From Ulva prolifera (taxonomy: Eukaryota; Chlorophyta; Ulvophyceae; Ulvales; Ulvaceae), in the NCBI GenBank assembly GCA_023078555.1, contig CM041197.1, forward strand, positions 3,993,310-4,057,309: 64,000 bases of DNA, in the 5' to 3' direction. The position numbers and the translations under genes are program-made. Positions 55,301 through 64,000 of the stretch are shown one piece after another. Positions within the stretch are counted from its first letter, which is position 1; every line of letters begins with the position of its first letter. Under the pieces are notes generated by a model. It had not been told where the DNA came from, ran no database searches, and worked only from the letters and a program-made list of their open reading frames with translations.

Positions 55301-55426
55301 GGCGGTTTCCAGGAACCGCTTGAAAGACGAGTCACACGAACGGTTACTACGAATTGTCGCAAGGTAGGCCCGCAAGTCCGCGTCCTTTATCATACTGGCA
55401 CACATCGTGTGGACTGTACACCGCAC
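52320..55426 (-). CDS. Ulp1-like (C48) cysteine protease, cargo of the giant CACTA element
   Basis: The three last exons join in phase: one ending at 53484 (donor GTACGC) with VPVPRNSHWMLAVIW, the catalytic His of HW; 53337-53069 with PTVSFFDSL, the catalytic Asp; and 52787-52320 with QQPNGHDCGIFTC, the oxyanion Gln and catalytic Cys. This His-Asp-Gln-Cys order is the Ulp1/SENP deSUMOylase-type fold. Upstream is an about 250-residue N-terminal domain (MIKDADLRAYLATIRSNRSC, then MKSLWHDLRMIAFERAV) and a long Pro-rich linker. The N-terminal and protease parts are in different frames that meet at a G11 tract (54161-54171), so either that tract is off by one or an intron lies there. Ulp1-type proteases are known from several plant DNA transposons. 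The substrate here is unknown. Confidence 0.82.
52905..52929. repeat. Poly-G tract, 25 bp
   Basis: G25 on the plus strand, inside the intron between the Asp and Cys exons of the protease gene. Confidence 0.95.
53386..53418. repeat. Poly-G tract, 24 + 8 bp
   Basis: G24, one T, then G8, inside the intron between the His and Asp exons of the protease gene. Confidence 0.95.
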
Positions 55427-55758
55427 AGAAACGTTCTATCCGCGCTATCGCGACGCAGTCTTCCTACATCAACTGCATCAGACCTTGCACCTACCATTAA
55501 TCTGTCCGCTGGACCTGCGACGTGCACTAACAGACGACACCGACGCTTGAAGAGGGAGCGAAAGTGGCCACGAGCGCACGACGCAGGACGTGGGTTGTAT
55601 GGCTCCAACGAGGGTGGCGCCTGTAGACACGCACTGGCGGGGACTCTGGTCCCCCCCGTGGCCGTCTGGCAAGTATGGAAAATGCAAAGTGGGCACAACT
55701 GGGATTGCAGTCAACTGGGATTGCTGACGAAGGCATATGCGGCGGTGGTCTTGTACAA
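55427..55758. other. Spacer between transposase 3' end and protease 5' end
   Basis: No supported coding sequence. Should hold the protease promoter and the transposase 3' end. Confidence 0.4.
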
Positions 55759-58700
55759 TTACACAGTTCGGCCAGAAGCCTTGTTCGCAGTGGCCCAATA
55801 CTGCACATTTTGTGCACCCCTCCGGACTGGAACTAACTGGCATGGAACTGCGTCCAAGTCTACGACGTATCTGCCGGCATATGCCCGAGACCCCCTGTTT
55901 GCACCCGCCACACCGAAAAACTCAGGGGGGCGTTTCAACACGGGATCAGGGGCGCGGGCTCCCGGGGTGGCTGGCAAGGTGCAATTATACAGATCAGCAA
56001 CCCCCAGGTACAATGGGTTTGGTTTCGCAACACATGACACGCAACACACGCCATCCCGGGGCTGCAGACACGCCCTCGTGAAATACTGCAGTTCCCCGAC
56101 GAAATACGTCACTGTCCCGCCACCCCCGTCCCCGTCCCCCCCAATGAGGTACCTCAAGAGGCACCACTTGTTGTCTTTCTTCCCTTGCGTACCCTGTTGC
56201 GCGCAGCTGAACATGTCTGCAACGCGGGATTGCATCTGGTGGAACTTCATCAGTGTCACTGTGCCCTCACGGCGAGCCTCATCAACAGTGCCATTCACCT
56301 TCAGGCCCAGAGCTCGGTGGATGGCCGCGCGACGTGCATATCCAACCCCCAGGCGACAGTGAGTTGGCCAGCCCTCATCCTGTAGGGAATCCTGATGGAA
56401 GAGGAGGTACGGCAGCCCTGTCAGCTCATCTCCCACGAAGTCAAGGGGGAGGACCTCTGCAGTCTCAGACTGGGCAGGAGCCCTGCCCACCCCGACGACC
56501 CTGCCGGAGATCCGGTCGCTGTCGACTGATTGATCCCCGTCAGCGGATCTTCCATTGCGAGTTCGTGCCCGCCGGCGTTTCTCCGTCGCTATGGCATCCG
56601 ACAGTGAGGTCATGGCAGCAGGCAGTGACGCTGCATCATGTAGCAGCCGCATACATGTGCGGCGCAGCAGTTCATCGCTCACGTATACTTGTTCAGGGCA
56701 ACGAGTCGATCGATATTTGATCAGCCTCTTCAAGAGCTGGACCATCCGCTCGATCCAGAATTCAAGACTGAAGAAGGATGCGCCGCAGCACCTCACCTGA
56801 TCCGGGAGGTGACAAGCTGCCAGATGCAGCTTGTACGTGCTGAGAGCGGCGCCCTCAAACGTCTCCTCCGCCAGCTTGGCGTACTGCAGCATCAATCGCT
56901 GTGCTTCCGTGATTCGGGCCGGTGTGTGCTGACCCTCTTCATATCTGAGAAAGTAGAGGGCCCCTGCTCGCAGGAGCCCCCAAGACTGCTCAAACACACT
57001 GCGTATGCGTTTCTCGGAGGCTTTCCACGGGAGATCGTGCAGGAGGTACAGCGAGAATGTCTCGGTGAAGGCCAGCCAGTCTTCCATGAGCCAGCGACTG
57101 CGGTGCCTACGCAAACAGTCACCCTGACTCAGACGGGCTGCTTCAATAGGAGTGCACATGGTTCCTGCAGCTGTGTCCAAGTAACAGTCCGACAAATGGC
57201 GCAGCCTCGGATGCGAGCAGGGTGTGCAGGCGATGGGACTGCGCACTTGGTGATGTCGGTGTACACCTTCTTGAAAAGAGAGGTCTGCATGATGTGGGGC
57301 GCTCTGGCAGCTATCGCCTTGACGACATCCTCTGGCAGTCGGAACAGGGCCCGGAGGCCAGTCAATGGCGCCTTCTTGGACTTCTTCCGGCCCAGGGGAG
57401 GGAGCCACTGGTTCCAGAAGTCCATGAGCACACCGAGCAGAAACACGTGCGCCACTCCGAGCCGGAAGAAATGGCAGGGACTGCAACGCCACAGCGTAGT
57501 TCATAATCAACTCCAAACTCAAGGGCGAGGCAGGCAGCAGCAGGCTGGGGGTGCTCGTACTTGAAGTAGGAGAGGAGACTGAACAGCGGAGAACCTTTCA
57601 CCCCCAGTAGCTTGTACTCATCTTTGGCGAGCTTGGCCCTGGACTTCGGTGTCTTCCGGTCGCAATAGCGTTTCAAGGTTGGTGCGTGGACCTGCACTAC
57701 CACAGGCCTGGCCAGGGTTACCACAACAAAAGAGCCGTATCACCAACGACGCTTGTTCGGTGACAGAGGGGTTGGCAAGATGAGTTGCGGCGCACAGAGG
57801 GGGGGCAGGGGAGTAGGCGGCATGTGCACAGTTTGCATGCTATGACACTGTAGATGGAATTGCACCTGGGCAGCGATCTTGTCGCCCTTTCGGCCCCTGG
57901 CCAGGATCTCTGCCGCCGAGTACTTCAAGCGGTTGTCAGACTCCCAGGACGAGGGCTGCACATGCCGGGGCTCAGACCACGCGGTCCGCGGAGGGTTGCC
58001 ACCAGTGTCCGGTTGTACACTCCCAGGCACCATCCGGGGGTTTGCAGCCGAAGATGCTGCTTCTTCCTCCGGGGTGAGTGATTTCCCTTTCAGAGGCCCG
58101 TCGGCATAGCAGGGCACGGGCTGGTGCAGAGGGTGATGGTGTCCCATCCACCTGTGTGGCATGCATGATAGCAGTTATAAGCAGGACAGGTACGTGAGAC
58201 AGCACTAGCAGGAAAGAGATTACAAACGTAAGTGAACACCCCGGACCTGACAGTGTTGGAGGGGTAATCCCACACGCCGTTTTGGGCACATCTGAAACAT
58301 GCCCTCTTCGCTGTATGGCCGATGCTGTTGGTAAGTTTCTCCAGCCATGGGATATCCCCCTCCACACAGCACAGCACCGGCCACACGTGCAGTACCTCGC
58401 CCCCTGGCAGTGTGATTTCGAGTGCCTCACCCCCAGCTCCTGCACTCCAGCCATCACGTGGTGCGGGGGCCAGACACTACGTGATCGGGAACTGTACACA
58501 TCACCCGGCAGTGACCAGGAAGACAAGGTGAGTGCGCGCCCGGATCATGCTTCTTGAAGAACGCCATCACGGACTCCAGAATGCTGGCCATGCATGTTGG
58601 TTCGGATGGCCCCTCCACCACTCCAAGGGGAATCCAGGCCACATTGGTACTTGAGAGATGGGGCGGCAGGTCAAGCAGGCGGATCCCCCAGATGGTGACA

Positions 58701-60286
58701 CCGTGCTGCTTGTTGACATACAGCTGGGCCCCGTCCCCCCCTGCAGGAAAAGCGACTGTCGGGACACGAGGCAGAGGGTCTCAATTCGCGGAGTCGCATA
58801 GGCGTGCCGTTTCGGTGTGCCTGATAGCCAGCTGCTCAGATGAGGAGGTGGAGCGCACCGAGGCTGAACAGCAGGACAAGCTCCCTATGCTTTGGCTTCA
58901 GGATTTTGCCCCCACACGCCAGGTTGAGGGCCTTTCCAGCCGGGGAGTTGAGGAAGCTGCTTTTGTCTTTGACAGCTGTTGCCCTGGCTTCCCGTACGCT
59001 CGTCAGCAGCCCCGGCTGCAGGAGGAGGTCTTTCAGCGAGGCTTCTTCGCCAAAGAAGAAAGCAGAGCGCACTGGGACACCCTTCCCTGTGAGATCGACA
59101 TCGAATCGCTGTTGACAACAACCAGGGGTTCCGCAGGTGTCCGCCAAATGCTGGTGATGGTCACCCGGATCAAGTGGGGGGAACAAGGTCCAGCATTGGG
59201 GACAAACGTGGCGCGTCACAGAGGAAACAGGCGGGACACCCAACACCGCCTTGACGAGGTGAAAGGAGGGGGGGAACAAGTTGCCATCGGGTAGCAGGAG
59301 GTAATGTATGAACCTGCACCACGTATCGACGACCACGTCTTGTATGCGAAAGAGGCTCTTCAACTGGGCAATCCACATGCACACCGTGAGGACGGTGAGG
59401 GCGCTGCCAGTGTATATGTGTTTCATGCGTTGGTCATGCCACCAGGCGCCCGTGCCCTTACGGGCCCCTGTGGTGGGGAGCGGGCCGTCGTCATCCGCCT
59501 CCTGCATGGGCAACGATGCGGCCAGTCCCACGGAGGAGTACGAGCGGATTCACAGCATTGCATGTAATGGAAGATGAGGACACACCTCGGATTCGTCTGA
59601 ACTGTAGTCCGTCTCTGAGGAGAAGGCAATGGAGTCTGCGTCTGAGGTGTCTGAGTCGGCGTCTGAAAATTGTGCGGGGCCCTCGGCATAGTCACTTTCG
59701 GACGGTGGGGGCAGCTGTATCACAATCCCAACACATCAGAGTTGCTTTGGGCGAGCAGGCAGGATACAGCTGAGGGACAGACGCGCTGACACCCATGGCC
59801 ATCGTGATCACGAGCCGCTGTCAGGCCGAACTGCATCATGATCAGGCAAACCGGGACTTAGCACGGTCAACTACCGAAGGTACGCACGTCGAAGAGGTCG
59901 TCGGAGTGGGCAGGCTCATCGGGGGGACCCCCTATGTCTGGAGGTGATGGGGATCTCCCAGAGGGACCGGCCCCGTCGTGTCTGCCGCTGCGGTCATCAT
60001 CGGCAGTAGCGGAGGTCGGGCCAGCGGCTGGCCTCGAGTCTGGGCCCGCGACGTCGTGTCCACCAGCGGCTCTCCGCGATGTGGCTGCTGCACTCAGTCG
60101 ACGGCTGCAAGGACCGTGATGGTTTTGGGCGGTGTTGTGCCTCTGAAACTTCTCACCACAGGCTAGACACTGGTATTTAAACGGTTCCTTCCCCGTCGGC
60201 TCGGGAGGGGTCAGGCGCTTACAGTTCGCTTTGGCAACCAATTCGTTCACCTCCGCCCTCTTCAGTCTATTCGCCGAACCGGCCAT
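55759..60286 (-). CDS. CACTA (EnSpm) Tnp2-like transposase with N-terminal zinc finger, copy B
   Basis: First three exons are resolved and in phase: 60286-59888 (donor GTGCGT), 59714-59586, then from 59501. Exon 1 holds a finger YQCLACGEKFQRHNTAQNHH ending in C (Cys2-His-Cys/BED-like). Exon 2 is an acidic Ser/Asp linker. Exon 3 begins the Tnp2 part with FPPSFHLVKAVLG, HVCPQCWTLF and FFFGEEASLKDLLL. Later blocks: AGGDGAQLYVNKQHG and FFKKHDPG (about 58780-58550); VWPVLCCVEGDIPWLEKL, then CFRCAQNGVW (about 58390-58260); RLGVAHVFLLGVLMDFWNQW (about 57460); MEDWLAFTETFSLYLLHDL; YKLHLAACHLPDQVRCCG; EFWIERMVQLLKRLIK (DUF4218-like); and a C-terminal domain with TYFVGELQYFTRACL, ending at 55759. A TGA in the frame before AGGDGAQ may be intronic. 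This is the likely enzyme that moves the element. Confidence 0.85.
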
Positions 60287-60623
60287 GGTAGCCAGCAGTA
60301 CTTAAGCATTCTTGTGACGAGGTTCAACAATAGCGCGGCCTCTGGTGTTTGTCGTCCCTATGATGGCATTACGTCCCACGAAGACCTCCCTGTCGCATCC
60401 CATGTTCGCCCTGACGCCACAATCCCTGGCGAGGCGCCGGGGTATCGAGGCAGCCAAACCTTTGAAGGCGGACCGCGCGACGACGCTACATCGGCATACC
60501 ATTCAAAGCACGGAGCAGCAAAGCATGTGCGAATGACGCGATATGTTAGCTGTGCCTACGATACGACCATCCACAGTACCGGCCATAGACGTGTGTTAAT
60601 TCCGCTTTGTCTAATCATCCACC
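60287..60623. other. Divergent promoter region
   Basis: Lies between the transposase start (60286, -) and cargo gene 2 (60624, +). No palindrome copies here. Presumably a shared bidirectional promoter. Confidence 0.45.
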
Positions 60624-61551
60624 ATGTCCAACCTGCAGTTCACGTTCCTCCGCGCGGCGCCCGTCGTCATCGAGAAAGAAGTTGTAGATGACGCAGACAA
60701 CGGAGCAGGGATGCTTGACGTGCTGGTCAGCAACGTGTGGAGCAGAGGTGCCGGCGTCGACGGGTTGACTTTGACGTCAACCGTCGACAAAGACAGCTCC
60801 GTTGATATCGACAGTGTCGAGAAACTGATGACGTGCGTAAAGTACTTCTTCAGGAAAGGCACAATCGCTGGACTGCTGAAGCCGCCCGTGCTGGTGAAGG
60901 CGCTGGGCAAGGGCAGAGGGAGCGTGGGACAAGCGTCGGCAGCCGTCGGCACTGCACACTCCACAGCTACGGCCTTGACTGCGGACCCCGAAGCTGCCAG
61001 GCGGTGGGAAACGATGAAGGATGCGGTGATGATGTGGACGGAAGGGATGAGATCCAAGGTGGCGGGAATGGCCGATGCCCACACGCGAGGCAAGAAGGTG
61101 CAGGCACTAGTGAACCTGGCCCTCCCAGACGACGAGAAGGTGTGGGTCGGGAGTATTCTAACGAAAACACAGGCGGACGCACTCGGCAAAGCTGCACATG
61201 GGGTACGGCTGCTGTCTCCGACTAACAACGTGATTGCAAACTGGGGTCCACTACCACCCCGTCAGGGCCACGGGATCGCATGCCACCGACTGTCAGTGTA
61301 GTGTCTTGGCACGTCAGAGTCGCCATTCGCGGTCAGTATGCAGTGACGGATATCGTGTACAGGTCGGCAGAACAGGTGAAGCGTACGAAGCTGCTACTAA
61401 TATCAATCATGCTTTCTACCGCCAGCACGCCCATTTGAACGCCGTGACCAAAGAGTGTGCCTCTGCTGATGCTCGGGTTATGCCGTACCTGTTGCCGTGC
61501 CCAACGGTGGCGGAGAAGGGAAGCACACAGTATCCGCCCAAACGGAGGTGA
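60624..61551 (+). CDS. Cargo gene 2 of the giant CACTA element, unknown protein
   Basis: ATG at 60624 in a good context (caccATG). The first exon reads MSNLQFTFLRAAPVVIEKEV, then DSVEKLMTCVKYFFRKGTIA, then EAARRWETMKDAVMMWTEGM, to at least about 61200. A second coding part starts after the acceptor gtgtacag near 61373 with VGRTGEAYEAATNINHAFYR and ends KRR* at 61551. The donor between them was not fixed (phase-0 candidates near 61200-61300). No domain recognised. Transcribed away from the transposase gene. It could be a TNPA-like accessory protein, which is speculation from position and context only. Confidence 0.6.
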
Positions 61552-61699
61552 CCCGATGTGCAGTAAGTTTTCGAGACGGGCGTGGGACCATAACACGGGC
61601 CTGCGGAGGAATCCCAGCGCCCGCGAGCAGAGGAAGCTGCTCGCGGCAATGAATGTGTTCCAGAACACCAAGGCATGTCCTCCACCTTGGTCAGAGTTG

Positions 61700-62049
61700 G
61701 AGTGGCCATTCGCCGAATGGCCACCCCAGCGCGAATGCATTGTGTTGCACTGCACGCGGCCGGAGTGGCCATTCGCCGAATGGCCACTGCAGCGCGTCAT
61801 GCATTGTCTTGCACTGCACGCGCCCGGAGTGGCCATTCGCCGAATGGCCACTCCAGCGCGTCATGCATTGTGTTGCACTGCACGCGCCCGGAGTGGCCAT
61901 TCGCCGAATGGCCACTCCAGCGCGTCATGCATTGTGTTGCACTGCACGCGCCCGGAGTGGCCATTCGCCGAATGGCCACTCCAGCGCGTCATGCATTGTG
62001 TTGCACTGCACGCGCCCGGAGTGGCCATTCGCCGAATGGCCACTCCAGC
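61700..62049. repeat. Right palindrome array: 6 units of 63-64 bp
   Basis: Each unit carries GAGTGGCCATTCGCCGAATG continuing to CCACTC (27-bp perfect palindrome in units 3-6) plus a linker cagcgcgtcatgcattgtgt. The core equals that of the left array although unit length and linker differ. The array ends 30 bp before the ATG at 62080. Long frames in all six phases here are repeat artefacts. Confidence 0.97.
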
Positions 62050-62079
62050 GCGGCGCGGCCTGCTTGAATCCGCACTTGC

Positions 62080-63168
62080 ATGGCCACTGACCTGCCATTC
62101 GGCGACTGTGTTCCAACCAATGTGGTTCGTGCGCAGTTCACCGTGAGAGGAGACCGCTTCCCTATCGATAGCGAACCCATGAAAACCCCCGAGGCCTGGG
62201 CTATGGAGGACGGTGAGTATGTGTGCGAAGGAATCGCCAAGGTTGCTGCGGCCCGGCGCGCCCTCGAAGGGACCGCTGACTCTCCCGTCCAACGGGGCAA
62301 GAGACAAAGGAAGACCGAGAAGGTACAATCTCACCACACGCTGTACTGCCCGCCTGAGGTTGGCCATTAAGTGGTACCGGGATTGTACGGGCGCCTGTGT
62401 GAGCGGCATGTGCCATCATTCGAGGCAGCCATGCGTGTACAGGCTCCTACCGCATCGAAGTCAGGAAGACGGGGCACTCATTCCAACAGCGGACGGCGCA
62501 CAATGCTCGCTGACTTTTCTCCCCGGCGGCCAGGGCTAGAACCAAGGGCAGACCGCACTGCTGATAAGGACAGTGAGCACCAGCCGGACGTGGAAGAGGT
62601 GGGTCACGATCAGATGGGTGAAGAGGAAGAGCCTGATTCTCCCCAGCGGGCAGACGATCGATGCGAGTCCCCGGAGATGGAGTTACAAGCCGCAGCGCCG
62701 GTATGTCCTCTTATGATTTGTGCCAATTGACGCCTAGTCCGATTGTACTTGCCCCACCCATCATCAGACCAGGTGTAAGAGCGCCTGTACATTGCAGAAG
62801 TCCAACAAAGCTCTTGAGAAGCGAAAGGCCAAGGCAGAGAAGGAGGCCGCCCTCCAAGCGCGTAGGGATATTCGGAAAAAGATTGAGGATTGCGAGGCTA
62901 AGCTGGCAAGGCATCAGCCCAGAAGCAAGGGTGCGAGTGTGCAGAAATTAAAACAGCAGGTTGCTGTATTGACGGTATGTCACTACCCCGATACACTTGA
63001 TCTGACATGTGACACCAATGCCTGCAATTGTAGCACTATTTGTGTGACAGTCGCTCAGACCTCGAATGCATTAGAGCCGTGCACTCATGCAGCTGGTATT
63101 GCATGCAGGCCGAGTTGTCAAAGGTGCAAGACTCCTTAATTGACGGCTTCCCGGACGAGGACGAGTAG
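62080..63168 (+). CDS. Cargo gene 3 of the giant CACTA element: coiled-coil protein (245 aa, 4 exons)
   Basis: Exons 62080-62322, 62443-62700, 62798-62974 and 63109-63168 all join in phase 0 (donors GTACAA, GTATGT, GTATGT; acceptors end in CAG). N-terminal part MATDLPFGDCVPTNVVRAQF, then GEYVCEGIAKVAAARRALEG and a basic KRQRK stretch. The second exon is acidic (DVEEVGHDQMGEEEEPDSPQ). The third is a coiled coil (KALEKRKAKAEKEAALQARR, then KLKQQVAVL). It ends DGFPDEDE. The start codon lies 30 bp after the right palindrome array, so the array is in its promoter or 5' UTR. A basic region plus coiled coil would suit a DNA-binding dimer, but no known family is recognised. Confidence 0.75.
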
Positions 63169-63951
63169 ACATGCCAGTGCATTGTATGGTTGTATTTGGG
63201 CCATCTCAGGACCATCTTGCAGCCTGTACGTATACATAGGTCCTTTGCCCGGTCCTGTCCGCGGAATGTCAGGGAGTCTGTCCTGAGGAAATGTGTGGGA
63301 GTGTGAGCTATGTATGAATCTAGCGATGAACAAGGAAAGCACGCGCCATGTAAGCACCTACAGCATATGAATGCAGGCATGTTGCCAACTGCAGCCCCGT
63401 GTTCACGTGCCTCATAACAAAGAAAACAACCACATCATGCTTCCACAAAACCGCGAACCTTCCTGCACTCCGCTTACATGTGCGCGACCAAGTCTGATCC
63501 GGTAATAACGCCCATGACGCCTTTGGTCAAGCATTGCGTGTCCACAAGTGCACACTCCTCGTAACCATACGTGAGTATATCTCAAGCCAGACGGATACAT
63601 GTACGTCAAGAGATCACCAATCCTACGGCCCAGCCTGTACTTCCCGCATCCCCGAGGCGGACGCCATACGGATCCGAGACGGATCCGAAATTTAGTGCAC
63701 GCGTCCGTAGTCCCTCCGTCGGACGCACAACGGAACCGTCTTTTCTTCCGTACATCCTCCGGTTGGGCTCCAAAGGCAGGCTAGTAACAAAAGGCGTTGC
63801 CCTGGGGCGTACCGGACGGGAATCGGAAAATCCTACCTGCCACTGCCCCACCTCCGCCACAAGTCTCCGATACTCCTAGCAACCTACGTCCGGCCTCCAC
63901 CGATTCTCCGTAGGCTCTCCAACTACCCCTCCGCACACACTACGTCAACTC
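63169..63951. other. Right subterminal region
   Basis: No gene supported. The last about 380 bp repeat short motifs such as tccgatac, tccgattc, ctccgtag and cggatccg in both orientations, typical of subterminal transposase-binding repeats. Confidence 0.55.
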
Positions 63952-63982
63952 TCCGATTCACCGTGTCGCCATTCTTCTAGTG
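63952..63982 (-). repeat. Right terminal inverted repeat of the giant CACTA element
   Basis: Reads CACTAGAAGAATGGCGACAC inward on the minus strand. Followed by the TSD TGG (63983-63985) and 15 bases of copy A transposase sequence. Confidence 0.88.
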
Positions 63983-64000
63983 TGGCATTGTCACACTAGA

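Larger units (their letters stand above)
46127..63982. mobile_element. Giant CACTA (EnSpm) transposon with cargo, 17,856 bp
   Basis: Left end CACTAGGAGAATGGCGACAC (46127); right end, read inward on the minus strand from 63982, CACTAGAAGAATGGCGACAC. The two agree at about 28 of the first 31 positions. The TSD is TGG (46124-46126, 63983-63985), the 3-bp length typical of CACTA. It is nested in transposase copy A, and removing it rejoins that frame. Contents from left: palindrome array, plus-strand cargo gene, Ulp1-like protease (-), Tnp2-like transposase with zinc finger (-), plus-strand cargo gene, second palindrome array, plus-strand coiled-coil gene. Both terminal regions are rich in CGGA/TCCG motifs, as expected of subterminal transposase sites. 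Confidence 0.9.

Noticed and set aside
61457-62146. Long overlapping open frames in all six phases over the right palindrome array
   Set aside because: The 63-64-bp repeat unit creates open frames in several phases and the translations repeat with the unit. They are artefacts of the array.

Overview
The window is eukaryotic nuclear DNA that is rich in mobile elements. Spliceosomal introns can be resolved, there are two Ty1/copia LTR retrotransposons, a hAT element, a CACTA (EnSpm) element, and several short retroposed families with target-site duplications (TSDs). The resolved genes repeatedly use the 5' splice site GTGCG(C/A/T), and intron phases add up exactly across exons. The species cannot be named from the sequence. 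An alga or other protist with a compact-intron genome fits best, and this is inference.

Layout. 0-16.7 kb holds a three-copy family of small secreted proteins: two intact three-exon genes (5037-6498 + and 12119-14331 -) and one pseudogene (7404-8436 -). An unidentified two-part gene (8449-11604 -), a 5'-truncated LINE and many short SINE-like insertions lie among them. 16712-22182 is a complete copia element with apparently identical LTRs whose long gag-pol frame has lost the first catalytic block of reverse transcriptase. 22.2-31.5 kb is mostly non-coding and contains a hAT element (27999-29178, 8-bp TSD) and a degraded coding relic. 31550-38120 is a second copia element on the minus strand with an apparently intact 1850-residue gag-pol. 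38-43 kb has two open frames of unknown function and a 344-bp tandem repeat.

The main result is in the last third. 43201-46126 (-) is the C-terminal part of a Tnp2-like CACTA transposase (copy A). It is cut by a second, very large CACTA transposon at 46127-63982 (17,856 bp). That element has about 31-bp imperfect terminal inverted repeats beginning CACTAG and a 3-bp TSD (TGG). Joining the flanks restores the copy A reading frame across the break, which confirms both ends. The insert carries its own Tnp2-like transposase with an N-terminal zinc finger (55759-60286 -), a Ulp1/C48 cysteine protease gene (52320-55426 -), and three genes I do not recognise (47285-51919 +, 60624-61551 +, 62080-63168 +).

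The giant element also holds two arrays of the same long perfect palindrome (core GGCCATTCGCCGAATGGCC). The left array has four units of about 106 bp and the right has six units of 63-64 bp. Each lies just upstream of a plus-strand gene. They are good candidates for binding sites of an element-encoded protein or for cargo promoters.
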